A DNA stretch of 64,000 nucleotides from Maricaulis alexandrii (GCF_005871165.1 NZ_SWKP01000005.1:496001-560000); one strand, 5' to 3'; counted from the stretch's first letter, positions 44,686-58,843 are shown. Numbers and translations are program-made. Notes: generated by a model from the letters alone, not told the origin.

Positions 44686-45837
44686 TCAGTCCGCGCCGTG
44701 CAGCTCCGCCTGGGCACCGACGAAGTCGATCAGATCGCCCTGGACGATACCGAAATCGATCAGGTGCAGACCCCAATCGGCCAGGATGGCTCCGTCCGGA
44801 GTCATCACATCGCCGACAATCGTGTCGGTGCGCGGGTCGGACGGATCGCCGTGGACGGTCAGCGCCAGATACTGGCCGCTTTCATTGTCCAGGCATTCGC
44901 CCGAGAGCAGGCCGGGGACCTTGACGAAGGGCGTCTCGATCTCCGGACCGCCCTCGACCCAGTCGCCCATCACGCCGGAGGAGGTGAAGGCGCTGCGCGT
45001 GTTGAGATAGGCGTCGAACTCCACATTGCCCTCGGTGCCCGGCAGGTCGGCCGGATTGGTGCACACCACCCGGGTGTCCGGATCGCCGGAATTGGCAAAG
45101 CGCGAGCCTTCCGGCGGCGGCGCGTCCGCGCGGAAACTGACATAGGCGATCACGCAGCCGGTATCTTCCGGACCCGTGCAGGGCGCGACGGACTGGAAGG
45201 AGCCACCAGTGGCCGCATCGACCGGCTGGGTCACATTGAATCCGATCAGCAGGGCGGACAGCATCTGGTCCTGCAGCGGCGTGCCGTCGATCTCGCGGGC
45301 CACCAGCTGGGTCAGCATGCGCGTGCCCTGGGAGTGGCCGATCAGAACGAAGGGCCGGCCATCATTGTCGTTTTCCATGTAATGGCGGAAGGACGCCGCA
45401 ACATCGAGATAGCCCATCACGCCATCGGCGCCGGTGTCGGTATTGCCCGCCATCATGGCGCGCAGCGCGGTCAGCGTGACCTGGCGATACATCGGCGCGA
45501 AGGGACGGCAGACCGAGTTGAAGCGCGCGAACTGGGCTTCGATCACCCGCATTTCCTCGTCATTGGCGACGAGGTCGCTGTTCGGTGTCTCGTCATTGGA
45601 GACGGTCGGATAGACGTAGAAACAGTCGATCGCCGGGTCTTCGGCGATGACGTGCGGCTCGATGGTGGTGCTGCCATCGGCCTCGATCACCGTGGCATCG
45701 ATATTCACTGCGCAGGCATCTTCGCGGCCCGGGCGGCACAGCCAGTGGCTGGCTTCGTCATAATCCGGCGGCATGTATCCGGCCGGTTGGGCCAGGCTGG
45801 TCACTCCGGCGGCCATAAGGCTGGCAAGCAGGCTCAT
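44686..45837 (-). CDS. Exported DUF3089 alpha/beta-hydrolase
   Basis: This is a 383-residue protein. A short signal peptide (SLLASLMAAGVTSLAQPA) precedes a DUF3089 domain with CFYVYPTVSNDETPNSDL and the nucleophile elbow FVLIGHSQGTRMLTQLV (GHSQG). Cys-rich segments (PCTGPEDTGC) suggest disulfides outside the cytoplasm. It is probably an exported lipase or esterase. The ATG at 45837 follows AAGGGGAGT; a GTG nine bases earlier is less likely. It lies alone between two catabolic operons and could release acids for the pathway. Confidence 0.85.
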   Translation of the reverse strand: MSLLASLMAAGVTSLAQPAGYMPPDYDEASHWLCRPGREDACAVNIDATVIEADGSTTIEPHVIAEDPAIDCFYVYPTVSNDETPNSDLVANDEEMRVIEAQFARFNSVCRPFAPMYRQVTLTALRAMMAGNTDTGADGVMGYLDVAASFRHYMENDNDGRPFVLIGHSQGTRMLTQLVAREIDGTPLQDQMLSALLIGFNVTQPVDAATGGSFQSVAPCTGPEDTGCVIAYVSFRADAPPPEGSRFANSGDPDTRVVCTNPADLPGTEGNVEFDAYLNTRSAFTSSGVMGDWVEGGPEIETPFVKVPGLLSGECLDNESGQYLALTVHGDPSDPRTDTIVGDVMTPDGAILADWGLHLIDFGIVQGDLIDFVGAQAELHGAD

Positions 45838-45913
45838 TGGTATCACTCCCCTTGAATGAGACCGGCCCGGTTTTCCGGGTCCGGTGACTGGTCGTTCTCG
45901 TGTGAAAAGGCGG

Positions 45914-47701
<1,788 letters not shown>

Positions 47702-47945
47702 CCCCGGCAATCCTGTTTTCGGTTTGCTATTATCTTTGTAGGGCAAACAATACGGTGAGACCTGAAAACCTACAAGGGAATATGCCCAACGCCGATGAAT
47801 GTCGGTGCTTGCTTTGTGTATCGAATACAGGGTATGCGTCTTCGCTGATTGGCCCCGGCGCGCCTGCGCGTCCATATTGGGGGTCGTTATCCGCTGAGTT
47901 CAGGCGCTGCGCCGTCGAAAAAGAATTGATGAGGGAGAGACAGGC
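47702..47945. promoter_or_regulatory. Divergent control region with inverted repeats
   Basis: These 244 bases between the ligase and fadB/J-type genes hold GTTTGC (47722-47727)/GCAAAC (47743-47748), TTGTAGG (47736-47742)/CCTACAA (47769-47775) and a GGTATGC copy at 47831-47837. Promoters were not assigned with confidence. Confidence 0.4.
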
Positions 47946-49985
47946 ATGTCCGTGATCACCACTCGCAAGGACGGGGACGTCCTGGTCGTTACGTCCAACA
48001 ATCCGCCGGTCAATGCGCTGGGCCAGGCCGTCCGTGCCGGGCTCGCCGAGGCCATCCAGGAAGCCTCGGCCGATGACGCCATCAAGGCGGTCGTGATCAC
48101 CTGCGAAGGCCGCACCTTCTTCGCCGGCGCCGATATCACCGAATTCGGCAAGCCGCCGGTCGGCCCCTCCCTGCCGGAAGTCGTCGACGCCATCGAAGCC
48201 AGCGCCAAGCCGGTCGTCGCGGCGATTCACGGCACCGCCCTGGGCGGCGGGCTCGAGGTCGCGCTGGCCTGCCATTACCGGATCGCTGTAGCCTCGGCCA
48301 AGCTGGGCCTGCCGGAAGTGAAGCTGGGCATCCTGCCGGGCGCCGGCGGAACGCAGCGCCTGCCGCGCGTGGTCGGTGTCGCCGACGCCCTGCCGATGAT
48401 CGTCACCGGCAATCCGATTTCAGCGTCCAAGGCCGAAGGCATCGGCCTGGTCGACAAACTGGTTGCCGAGGATGACCTGGCTGGTTCCGGCGTCGCTTTC
48501 GCCCGCTCCGTGGCGGACAAGGGTGATCACCCGGTCTCCTCCACCCGCACGGACAAGATCAAGGACATCCCGTCCGACAGCGATTTCTTCGACGAGTTCC
48601 GCAAGGCCCAGATGCGCCGCATGAAAGGGTTCGAGGCTCCGGAAGCCTGCATCGAGGCCGTGAAGGCCGCGATCGACCTGCCCTATGCCGAGGGCGTCAA
48701 GAAAGAGCGCGAACTGTTCGGCAAGCTGGTCTCGGGCACCCAGTCCAAGGCCCTGCGCCATGTCTTCTTTGCCGAGCGCGCGGCCGCCAAGATCGACGAT
48801 ATCCCGAAGGATACGCCGCTCATCCCGATCAAGAAGGTCGGCATTCTCGGTGCCGGCACGATGGGGGGCGGCATCGCCATGAATTTCCTCACCGCCGGCT
48901 ATGCGGTGACCATTGTCGAGCGGCAGCAGGAAGCGCTGGACCGCGGTGTCGCCATCATCCGCAAGAATTACGAGCGCTCGGCTGCCAAGGGCCGCTTCAC
49001 CGAGGCCCAGGTCAAGGGCGCGATGGATCTGCTCACCCCGACGCTGGACTATAATGACCTGGCCGATTGCGACCTGGTCATCGAGGCCGTGTTCGAGAAC
49101 ATGGATGTGAAGAAAGAGGTCTTCCGCACGCTGGACGGCATCGTCAAACAGGGTGCGATCCTGGCCTCCAACACCTCCTATCTCAATGTCGACGAGATGG
49201 CCGCCGAGACCAAACGTCCGGGCTCCGTGCTCGGCCTGCACTTCTTCTCGCCGGCCAATGTCATGCGCCTGCTGGAGATTGTCCGCGCCGAGAAGACCGA
49301 GCCGGCCGTGCTCAAGACGGCGATGGATCTGTCCAAGAAGATCGGCAAGGTCGCCGTCGTGGCCGGGGTCTGCTTCGGCTTCATCGGCAATCGCATGCTC
49401 TCCCCGCGCCAGCGTGCCGCCCAGGCCATGCTGCTCCAGGGCGCCATGCCGTGGGATGTCGACAAGGCGCTGACCGATTTTGGCATGCCGATGGGCCCCT
49501 TCCAGATGTCCGACCTCGCCGGTCTGGACCTGGGCTGGGACAAGGCCAACTCCAAGAGCGAGACCATTCGCGACGTGCTCTGCGAACGCGACCGCCGTGG
49601 CCAGAAGACCGGCAAGGGCTTCTATGATTACGACGAGAACCGCCGCGCCATCCCGTCCGATGAAGTGGCCGAGGTGATCAAGGAATTCGCCGCCAAGTCC
49701 GGTCTGGAACAGCGCAGCTTCTCCCCGGATGAAATCCGCGAAGCCCTGCTCTTCCCGATGATCAATGAGGGCGCCAAGATTCTCGAAGAAGGCATGGCCC
49801 AGCGCGCCTCCGACATCGATACGGTCTGGATCAATGGCTATGGCTGGCCGGCCTATACGGGTGGTCCCATGTTCTGGGCCGACACGATCGGTCTCGACAA
49901 GGTTGTCGCTGGCCTCAAGGCCCAGGGCGCCGAGGTCTGCAAACTCCTGGAAGACAAGGCCGCCAAGGGCGAGACGTTCAACTAG
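47946..49985 (+). CDS. Fused enoyl-CoA hydratase / 3-hydroxyacyl-CoA dehydrogenase
   Basis: This is a 679-residue FadB/FadJ-type multifunctional protein. The crotonase domain (about 1-190) has [29 protein letters not shown] and [18 protein letters not shown], which includes both catalytic Glu. The NAD-binding domain starts near 297 ([20 protein letters not shown]), and the dehydrogenase core has [18 protein letters not shown]. It hydrates enoyl-CoA and oxidises the 3-hydroxyacyl-CoA. GAGGGAGAGACAGG precedes the ATG. No thiolase gene follows it, unlike fadBA; the thiolase at 25749 could complete the cycle. Confidence 0.93.
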   Translation: MSVITTRKDGDVLVVTSNNPPVNALGQAVRAGLAEAIQEASADDAIKAVVITCEGRTFFAGADITEFGKPPVGPSLPEVVDAIEASAKPVVAAIHGTALGGGLEVALACHYRIAVASAKLGLPEVKLGILPGAGGTQRLPRVVGVADALPMIVTGNPISASKAEGIGLVDKLVAEDDLAGSGVAFARSVADKGDHPVSSTRTDKIKDIPSDSDFFDEFRKAQMRRMKGFEAPEACIEAVKAAIDLPYAEGVKKERELFGKLVSGTQSKALRHVFFAERAAAKIDDIPKDTPLIPIKKVGILGAGTMGGGIAMNFLTAGYAVTIVERQQEALDRGVAIIRKNYERSAAKGRFTEAQVKGAMDLLTPTLDYNDLADCDLVIEAVFENMDVKKEVFRTLDGIVKQGAILASNTSYLNVDEMAAETKRPGSVLGLHFFSPANVMRLLEIVRAEKTEPAVLKTAMDLSKKIGKVAVVAGVCFGFIGNRMLSPRQRAAQAMLLQGAMPWDVDKALTDFGMPMGPFQMSDLAGLDLGWDKANSKSETIRDVLCERDRRGQKTGKGFYDYDENRRAIPSDEVAEVIKEFAAKSGLEQRSFSPDEIREALLFPMINEGAKILEEGMAQRASDIDTVWINGYGWPAYTGGPMFWADTIGLDKVVAGLKAQGAEVCKLLEDKAAKGETFN

Positions 49986-50001
49986 GACTGCTGAGGTTTC
50001 T

Positions 50002-50145
50002 CCTCGCCCTTGATGGGCGAGGGGGACCGCGCGCATGCGCGGTGGAGTGGGTGACAGTCAAAGAGTTGGAAAGCGCTCTGCGCTTTCACCCCTTCCGGCT
50101 CGTCGCTTCGTGTCGACCCACCTTCCCCGTCAAGGGGAAGGTGGG
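50002..50145. repeat. Multi-hairpin intergenic mosaic element
   Basis: Four perfect hairpins follow one another: 50002-50022 (8-bp stem), 50027-50042 (6-bp), 50069-50087 (8-bp) and 50117-50145 (12-bp). The arms resemble repeated extragenic palindromes of Alphaproteobacteria that carry CTTGATGGG and GTCAAGGGG loops. The last hairpin overlaps the 3' end of the CoA-transferase gene. No second copy is in this window. Confidence 0.7.
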
Positions 50146-51296
50146 GCGCTTGATTCCAGCGCCGCCAATTCCGCCAAAATCTCATCCGTATGTTCACCCA
50201 GGCCCGGGCAGCGGCCGGTTTCGCCAATCGGCGCATCGGAAAAGCGCATGGGTGAGCGGATGCCGGGAATGTCGTCCCGCTCGATGACCAGTCCGCGATA
50301 AACCGCCTGCGGGTCCTGGAGTGCCTCTTCGACCGTGTTGATCGGTCCGGCGGGAATGCCTTTCTCTTCCAGCGCGGTCAGCCAGTGTTCGCGCGTCCGG
50401 TGCTGCATGAGATCCGCGATACGGCCGGTGATGTCCGCCCGGTTCTCCACGCGCTGGGCATTGGTGCGGTTGGCCGCGAGGACGTCCTCGCCCAGTTCCA
50501 GCAGGTCCGCCAGGCGTTCGAACTGGCCGTCATTGCCGCAGGCGATGATGATGTGTCCGTCCGAGCAGGGAAATTCCTGATAGGGCACGATGGACGGGTG
50601 GGCATTGCCGATGCGCTTCGGCGTCCGGCCGGTGGCGAGATAATTCATCGCCTGATTGCCCAGCACACCGATCATCGTGTCCAGCAGCGCCATGTCGATA
50701 TGCTGGCCCTTTCCGGTCCGCTCGCGCTGGGCGAGGGCGGCCTGGATGGCGATCGTGCCGTAAAGCCCGGTGAAGACATCGGCGAAGGCGACGCCGAGGC
50801 GTTGGGGCGGGCCATCGGCCTCGCCGGTCAGATCCATCACGCCGGACATGGCCTGGATGGCCAGGTCATAGCCGGCCCGGTGTGCATAGGGTCCGTCCTG
50901 GCCGAACCCGGTCACCGAACAATAGACCAGGCGCGGATTGCGGGCCTTGAGGCTCTCATAGTCGAGCCCGTACTTGGCGAGCCCGTCGACCTTGAAATTC
51001 TCGATCACCACATCGGCATGGTCGATCAGGCGTTTCACCGTCTCCAGCTGTTCCGCGTCGTGATAGTCCGCGATCATGGACCGCTTGCCGCGATTGCAGG
51101 AGTGGAAATAGGCGGCCGAGCGCCCGCTTTCATGCTCGATCCAGGGCGGGCCCCAGGTGCGGGTATCGTCGCCGGCGGGGGCCTCCACCTTGATCACATC
51201 GGCGCCCAGATCGGCCAGGGTCTGGCCGATCCACGGGCCGGCCAGGATGCGGGCCAGTTCGACGACGCGCAGGCCCGCCAGCGGCGTCCCGCTCAT
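50130..51296 (-). CDS. CaiB/BaiF-type (class III) CoA transferase
   Basis: This is a 388-residue enzyme. The N-terminal PLAGLRVVELARILAGPWIG and ADVIKVEAPAGDDTR are family hallmarks; the catalytic Asp173 lies in GVAFADVFTGLYG. It moves CoA between a donor thioester and an acid, an alternative to the ligase for activation. The last five or so codons and the stop come from the 12-bp hairpin of the adjacent repeat (the TGA is in its loop), so the C terminus APPSP is probably not native. It follows the MarR gene with a 4-base overlap, forming an operon. Confidence 0.92.
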   Translation of the reverse strand: MSGTPLAGLRVVELARILAGPWIGQTLADLGADVIKVEAPAGDDTRTWGPPWIEHESGRSAAYFHSCNRGKRSMIADYHDAEQLETVKRLIDHADVVIENFKVDGLAKYGLDYESLKARNPRLVYCSVTGFGQDGPYAHRAGYDLAIQAMSGVMDLTGEADGPPQRLGVAFADVFTGLYGTIAIQAALAQRERTGKGQHIDMALLDTMIGVLGNQAMNYLATGRTPKRIGNAHPSIVPYQEFPCSDGHIIIACGNDGQFERLADLLELGEDVLAANRTNAQRVENRADITGRIADLMQHRTREHWLTALEEKGIPAGPINTVEEALQDPQAVYRGLVIERDDIPGIRSPMRFSDAPIGETGRCPGLGEHTDEILAELAALESSAPPSP

Positions 51297-51763
51297 TGGT
51301 GCAGCTCGCCCGGCTCCAGGAAGGGCGCCGCGTCCAGCGCCTCGGCATCCATCAGTTCGGCGATGCGCTGCAGCGAAGCGATCAGCATGTTCTGCTCCCA
51401 GGGCTGCAGGGTGCGGAAGGAGCGCAGGAAGCCGGCCTGCAGCAATTCGGGCGAACTCTTGCTCGCCTCGATACCCTTGGCCGTCAGCTTGGCCATTACG
51501 ACGCGCTTGTCGGTATCGCTCTTCACCCGCTCCACCAGACCGGCCTGGACCAGGCGGTCCAGGATGGAAGTGATGGTCGCCTGGCTCAGCGACACGGCGC
51601 GCGCAATCGCGCTGGGCGACATGTCGCCCTGCTTGTGCAGGGTGTCGATGACCACCAATTGCGGCGCCGTCAGCCCGGTCGCTTTCACGAGGCGCTTGGA
51701 CTGGAGATCAATGGCGCGGGTGATGCGGCGCAGGGCCACTAGGATTTCGTCGTGATCGCTCAT
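51293..51763 (-). CDS. MarR-family transcriptional regulator
   Basis: This 156-residue winged-helix regulator has the MarR pattern LVKATGLTAPQLVVIDTLHK, SPSAIARAVSLSQATITSIL (recognition helix) and the wing VKSDTDKRVVMAKLTAKG. The ATG at 51763 is chosen as the first residue of family-like sequence; the frame upstream adds 19 residues without a ribosome site. It overlaps the CoA-transferase gene by 4 bases, and the divergent TonB receptor is the likely second target. MarR proteins commonly respond to aromatic or acyl-CoA ligands. Confidence 0.91.
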   Translation of the reverse strand: MSDHDEILVALRRITRAIDLQSKRLVKATGLTAPQLVVIDTLHKQGDMSPSAIARAVSLSQATITSILDRLVQAGLVERVKSDTDKRVVMAKLTAKGIEASKSSPELLQAGFLRSFRTLQPWEQNMLIASLQRIAELMDAEALDAAPFLEPGELHQ

Positions 51764-52113
51764 GCTTGCCTGGCTGAACCTGTTTTCTTTTCCTTTATCG
51801 CCGCTTTGCCGGCTTTCCAACTCTCATACCGCGCTAGGCCCGGAAATATTTCGAACACGCAGCATATTTCGATGCGAATTTCCTTCAGCGTCGAAGCAGT
51901 GATTTGGTTACTAGGTGTCGCATACATGTAACGGTTTCTGGAAAGTTTAGCAAAATCAACGGGAAAACCCGTGAGGTTCGTTATCAAATCTAAGTTTTCG
52001 CAAGTGCGGAAATGCTTCCAGCTCAAAGCAGGTCTGGTCAGGCCGGGCCGGACTGGCTAGATCGGTCGTTAATTCCATACCGTAACAGTGAAAACAGGGG
52101 CTGCATCCGCATC
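51764..52113. other. Divergent region, MarR / TonB receptor
   Basis: These 350 bases are AT-richer than the flanks. They contain two palindrome-like sites near 51842-51878 and copies of the CATACC element at 51825-51830 and 52076-52081. No ORF is convincing. Confidence 0.5.
51842..51878. promoter_or_regulatory. Candidate MarR operators
   Basis: GGAAATATTTCGAA (51842-51855) contains the palindrome GAAATATTTC, and TTCGATGCGAA (51868-51878) is a second inverted repeat. They lie about 80-115 bases before the marR start, a plausible autoregulatory site. Confidence 0.35.
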
Positions 52114-54654
52114 ATGCTGAAGCAAAGAGCACTGACGACCACCATTCTCTCCGCCGCCGCTTTCTCCATCCTGGGGACGGCTGCCGCTCATGCGCAGGTC
52201 GACGTCGTGACCGTCACCGCGACCAAGCGCGAAACGAGCACGCAGGACATTCCGCTCGCCGTCAACGCGATGAATGAAGAGACGCTGGACGAACTCGGCG
52301 TCGACGTGTTCACCGACTATCTGCAACAACTGCCGGGCGTCACCGCCGGCGGCTCCGGCCCCGGCCAGTCCACGATCTATATCCGCGGCCTCGCGTCCAC
52401 CACGCCGAACCTGACCACGGCCGGTGTCGCCGGTCTGGCCCCGAACGTGGCGCTCTATCTCGACGAGCAGCCGGTGTCGCAGCCGGGCCGTAACCTGGAC
52501 GTCTATGCCGCCGATCTGGCGCGCGTCGAGGTCCTGCCGGGACCGCAGGGCACGCTCTATGGTGCATCCTCGCAGGCCGGTACGGTCCGCCTGATCACCA
52601 ATCGTCCGGATCCGTCCGCCTTCTACGCCTCCACGAACTTCGCCGTGTCCTTCACGCAGGACGGTGAGATGTCGAACAAGGCCGAAGCCGTCGTGAACGT
52701 TCCGGTCGCCGACAATTTCGCACTGCGCGGTGTCGTCTATGTCGACCAGCAGGGCGGCTATATCGACAATGTCCCGGGTGTCGTGAACGCGTCGGAATCG
52801 GCCCGTTTCCGCCCGGCCGGCACGGTCCGCGCCAATGGCGTTCCGGTCAGCGCCACGCGCGCCGGCTTCCAGTCGACCGCCGATCTGTCCGGCGTCACCT
52901 TCCTGGACGCCAACAATTCGGACCTGCTGGAAAAGAACTTCAACGATTCCACCTATTCCGGCTTCCGCATCAGCGCGCTGTATGACTTCAATGCCGACTG
53001 GTCCCTGACCGTCATGCACATGCAGCAGCAGCTGGACTCCGAAGGCGTCTTCTTCGTCGATCCGACCCTGGACGACCTGGAAGTCTCGCGCTTCGAGGAA
53101 GACGAGCTGGACGACTACTTCCACAACACGAGCTGGACCCTGGAAGGCCGCCTCGGCGCCCTGGAAATGGTCTACACCGGTGCTTACACCGACCGTGAAA
53201 CCGACCAGCGGGTCGACTACACCGACTATCTCTTCGTCGGTCAGTACCTGCCCTATTACATCTGTGATGGCTCTGTGACCTATCCGGGCGCTGCCGCCCC
53301 GTCGGGCACGTGTCAGGCCCCGAACCTGTTCGTGAACTCCGGGACGAATACCAGCGTGTTCACGCAGGAACTGCGCTTCAACACGCCGGAAGATCGCCGC
53401 ATCCGCGCGACCTTCGGTGGTTTCTACTCCGACATGGAAATCGCGGAGCTGAACGACTTCACCTATCCGGGGTCCGAATACGCCATTTCCTTTGACGGCG
53501 TGACGACCGGCTTCGGTCCGAACTATCCGCTGACCAATATCGACGCGACCGGCCCTGTCGGCGACGCCTCGGACGGCTACTTCTCCGATCCGGGCCCGTT
53601 CCCCGCCGGTGTGATCTTCCGGAACGACGTGCTGCGCACGGACACCCAGTTCGGCTTCTTCGGTGAGACCACGTTCGACATCACCGAGCAGTTCTCGCTG
53701 ACCGTCGGCGCCCGCTATTACGACATCGAGGTTGACCTGCAGGGCAGCGCCAACTCGTCCTTTGGCAATTTCGGCGCGACCACGGACGCCCAGCTGTTCG
53801 GCACGAACATCTCCGCGCTCTATGCCTCGGACAATCCGTTCGGCAATCCGGATGCGGCCGCCACTGACGGCTTCATCTTCAAGGGGACGCTGGAATGGCG
53901 CCCGACCGATACGACGCTCTTCTACGCGACCGTGTCGGAAGGCTTCCGTCCGGGTCTCCTGAACCGTCCGGGTGGCGCAGCAGGCCCCGGTGGCTACACC
54001 GTGCCCTACGCCCTGGATACGGATGACGTGACCAATTACGAATTTGGCTGGAAGACTGACCTCTTCGACAACCAGCTGCGCTTCAACGGCAACGCCTTCT
54101 TCGTCGAGATCGAAAATCTGCAGACCACGATTTTCGACCCGTCCATCACCAACCTCTTCTTCTCGGATAATGCGGCCAACGCCGAAATCCGCGGTGTCGA
54201 AGGTGACGTGACCTGGGCGCCGGCCGACATTGAAGGTCTGACGGTTGTCGGTGCCTTCTCCATTCTCGACACCGAGATCACGGAAGTCCTGACGCCGACC
54301 AATGACGTTGTCGCCGGTTCCGAGCTGGCCTTCGCGCCGAGCTATCAGGCCAACCTCCGGGCCCGCTATGAGTGGTATCTGGACAATGGCATGATGGCGC
54401 ACGTGATGCCGCAGATCACCATCACCGACGACAGCTGGTCCGACGTGATCGAGATCAACAAGGCGGAGATCGAGGGCTATGCCTCGCTGAACTTCTCCAC
54501 CGGTCTGACGGGTGACAACTGGTCGGTCGAAGTCTTCGCCGACAACCTCACCAATGAGCGTGGCGAGATGGCGAACAATTTCGTCTTCGACCGCGAACAG
54601 GTGACGATCATTCGTCCGCGAACCGTCGGCGTGCGTGTCGGGGTGCAGTACTAG
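52114..54654 (+). CDS. TonB-dependent outer-membrane receptor
   Basis: This is an 846-residue receptor. The signal peptide ends SILGTAAAHAQ, followed by VDVVTVTATKRETSTQDIPL. The plug has LQQLPGVTAGGSGPGQSTIY, IRGLASTTPN and LPGPQGTLYGASSQAGTVRL; the last strand ends in VGVRVGVQY. This subtype (VTVTATKR, QGTLYGA) is abundant in marine and sphingomonad-like degraders. The ATG at 52114 lacks a strong ribosome site. It faces the MarR-CoA-transferase operon and may bring in a substrate that MarR senses. The ligand is unknown. Confidence 0.93.
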   Translation: MLKQRALTTTILSAAAFSILGTAAAHAQVDVVTVTATKRETSTQDIPLAVNAMNEETLDELGVDVFTDYLQQLPGVTAGGSGPGQSTIYIRGLASTTPNLTTAGVAGLAPNVALYLDEQPVSQPGRNLDVYAADLARVEVLPGPQGTLYGASSQAGTVRLITNRPDPSAFYASTNFAVSFTQDGEMSNKAEAVVNVPVADNFALRGVVYVDQQGGYIDNVPGVVNASESARFRPAGTVRANGVPVSATRAGFQSTADLSGVTFLDANNSDLLEKNFNDSTYSGFRISALYDFNADWSLTVMHMQQQLDSEGVFFVDPTLDDLEVSRFEEDELDDYFHNTSWTLEGRLGALEMVYTGAYTDRETDQRVDYTDYLFVGQYLPYYICDGSVTYPGAAAPSGTCQAPNLFVNSGTNTSVFTQELRFNTPEDRRIRATFGGFYSDMEIAELNDFTYPGSEYAISFDGVTTGFGPNYPLTNIDATGPVGDASDGYFSDPGPFPAGVIFRNDVLRTDTQFGFFGETTFDITEQFSLTVGARYYDIEVDLQGSANSSFGNFGATTDAQLFGTNISALYASDNPFGNPDAAATDGFIFKGTLEWRPTDTTLFYATVSEGFRPGLLNRPGGAAGPGGYTVPYALDTDDVTNYEFGWKTDLFDNQLRFNGNAFFVEIENLQTTIFDPSITNLFFSDNAANAEIRGVEGDVTWAPADIEGLTVVGAFSILDTEITEVLTPTNDVVAGSELAFAPSYQANLRARYEWYLDNGMMAHVMPQITITDDSWSDVIEINKAEIEGYASLNFSTGLTGDNWSVEVFADNLTNERGEMANNFVFDREQVTIIRPRTVGVRVGVQY

Positions 54655-54687
54655 GCCCTGACAAGAGCTTGGCCAAAAGCCAAAATG

Positions 54688-54715
54688 GAAAGCGTCCCTG
54701 CAAGGGGACGCTTTC
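54688..54715 (+). terminator. Intrinsic hairpin after TonB receptor gene
   Basis: An 11-bp perfect stem, GAAAGCGTCCC with GGGACGCTTTC, encloses a 6-base loop. The T tract after it is weak. Confidence 0.7.
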
Positions 54716-54747
54716 TGCGTTCTTCAAGACCGGCGGAGCCCGATAGC

Positions 54748-56748
54748 GTGTCAGAGGAAACGGACAGTCATGTCCAGGCGCTGAATACGGCGCAAAAACA
54801 GATGTATGAGAACCGGTTCGATGCCGCGCTGGAGACGCTCCGGCCCGTGCTCGAGGCAGAACCGGATCATACCGATGCACTCTACATGCAGGCGGTTTGC
54901 TGCCGCTATCTCCAGCAATTCGATGCCGCCCAGGCGGCGCTTGACCGGATCAAGCGGACCGCACCGGATTTCGGACGCGCCTTCCAGGAAGAAGGGCACC
55001 TCCTGCGCCAGCGTGGCGAGACCGGTCGTGCCCTGACCGCCTATCAGCGTGCCTGCCAGTTCAATCCGGCCCTGATCGCCAGCTGGCGGGCCCAGGCCGA
55101 ATTGCTCCAGGCTGCCGGCCGTCCCGAGGAATCGCGGCTGGCTGCGGCCCAGGCTGATCGGGTCAGCGCGCTGCCGCGCGAGCTGATCTCGGTCACCCAT
55201 CTCCTGCACGAGGGCAAGCTGCTCAAGGCGGAGAAGCTCTGCCGCGCCTTCCTCCAGAAAACCCCGCACCATGTCGAGGGGATGCGTCTCCTGGCGGAAC
55301 TGGGCAACCGGTTCGGCGTGCTCGAGGACGCGGATTTCCTGCTGGAAAGCGCGATCGAGTTCGATCCGGACAATCCGCAATTGCGGCTCGACCACATCCA
55401 GATCCTGCGCAAGCGGCAGAAGTTCGAAGCCGCCCTGGCCCAAGCCCGGCATCTCTACGAAACCGAGCCGGACAATCCGCTCTTCCAGTCCCACTTTGCC
55501 ATCGAGAGCATGCAGACCGGGCATTACCAGCGCGCGCTGGACCTGTTCGACCAGGTGCTCGAACGCCTGCCCCAGGACCCGGCGACGCACACCTCGCGCG
55601 GTCATGCCCTCAAGACGCTGGGCCGCCAGGACGAAGCCGTGGCGGCCTATCGCCGGGCCTACAGCGCCCAGCCGGATTATGGCGATGCCTGGTACGGGCT
55701 CGCCAATCTGAAGACCTACCGTTTCACCGATGAGGAGATTGCCGGCATGCAGGCCCAGGAGGCCTCGCCCGATCTCACCTTCGCCAATCGCATCCATCTC
55801 TGCTTTGCACTGGGCAAGGCTTTCGAGGATCGTAAGGACTATGACGCGTCCTTTGCCTATTACGAGCGCGGCAATGCGCTGAAAAAGCTCCAGACCCGCT
55901 ATACGGCGGAGCAGATGGACGAAGAGCTCGAGGCGCAGGCGAGCCTGTGCACGCCGGACCTGTTTGCCAAACAGGGCGGCAAGGGCTGCGATGCGCCGGA
56001 CCCGATCTTCATTGTCGGACTGCCGCGGGCCGGCTCCACCCTGCTGGAGCAGATCCTGGCCTCGCACAGCCAGGTCGATGGCACGCTGGAATTGCCCAAC
56101 ATCCTGGCCCTGTCGCACCGCCTGCGTGGCCGCAACCGCTCCGACCGGACGCGCTATCCGCGCATCCTGAACGAGCTGGAGGCCGATCAGCTGCGCGAGC
56201 TGGGCGAGGACTATATCGAGAATACCCGCATCCACCGCGCCGGTGCGCCCTTCTTCACCGACAAGATGCCGAACAATTTCCGGCATATCGGCCTGATCAA
56301 GCTGATCCTGCCCAATGCGAAGATCATTGATGCCCGCCGCGAGCCCATGGCCTGCTGCTTTTCCGGCTTCAAACAGCTCTTCGCCGAGGGCCAGGAATTC
56401 ACCTACGGGCTCGAGGAAGTCGGCCGCTATTACCGCGGCTATGTCGAGCTGATGGAGCATTGGGACCGGGTCCTGCCCGGCGAGATCCTGCGCGTGCAGT
56501 ACGAGGATGTCGTGGCTGATCTGGAGACCCAGGTCCGCCGCATCCTGGATTTCTGTGGCCTGCCCTTCGAACAGGCCTGCCTGGATTTCCACGCCACCGA
56601 ACGGGCGGTGCGCACCGCCAGTTCCGAACAGGTCCGCCAGCCCATCAACACGAAGGGGATCGAGCAATGGCGCCATTTCGAGGCGCATCTCGATCCGCTC
56701 AAACAGGCGCTGGGCCCGGCGCTCGAGACCTATCGCACACCCGCCTGA
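54748..56748 (+). CDS. TPR-repeat sulfotransferase
   Basis: This is a 666-residue protein. The first 350 residues are TPR-like helix pairs (QMYENRFDAALETLRPVLEA, FQEEGHLLRQRGETGRALTA, HTSRGHALKTLGRQDEAVAA). The C-terminal part is a sulfotransferase domain with the PAPS-binding loop FIVGLPRAGSTLLEQILASH near 421-440, and FFTDKMPNNFRHIGLIKLIL further on. It would transfer sulfate from PAPS to a protein, lipid or glycan bound by the repeats. The GTG at 54748, with GGAG upstream, begins family-like sequence; the longer frame reads through the terminator. It is followed 29 bases later by the BCCT gene. Confidence 0.88.
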   Translation: MSEETDSHVQALNTAQKQMYENRFDAALETLRPVLEAEPDHTDALYMQAVCCRYLQQFDAAQAALDRIKRTAPDFGRAFQEEGHLLRQRGETGRALTAYQRACQFNPALIASWRAQAELLQAAGRPEESRLAAAQADRVSALPRELISVTHLLHEGKLLKAEKLCRAFLQKTPHHVEGMRLLAELGNRFGVLEDADFLLESAIEFDPDNPQLRLDHIQILRKRQKFEAALAQARHLYETEPDNPLFQSHFAIESMQTGHYQRALDLFDQVLERLPQDPATHTSRGHALKTLGRQDEAVAAYRRAYSAQPDYGDAWYGLANLKTYRFTDEEIAGMQAQEASPDLTFANRIHLCFALGKAFEDRKDYDASFAYYERGNALKKLQTRYTAEQMDEELEAQASLCTPDLFAKQGGKGCDAPDPIFIVGLPRAGSTLLEQILASHSQVDGTLELPNILALSHRLRGRNRSDRTRYPRILNELEADQLRELGEDYIENTRIHRAGAPFFTDKMPNNFRHIGLIKLILPNAKIIDARREPMACCFSGFKQLFAEGQEFTYGLEEVGRYYRGYVELMEHWDRVLPGEILRVQYEDVVADLETQVRRILDFCGLPFEQACLDFHATERAVRTASSEQVRQPINTKGIEQWRHFEAHLDPLKQALGPALETYRTPA

Positions 56749-56777
56749 CACCGACGCGAAAGCGAGGATTGATCTCC

Positions 56778-58745
<1,968 letters not shown>

Positions 58746-58843
58746 TCCGGCAATAACCGACTGGATTAATGGGTTTTTAAAGCGCACCAATCTAGCCTCT
58801 GCCCGAATTGGGACATCCGTTCCGCAACCGGGCAGGGGCAATC

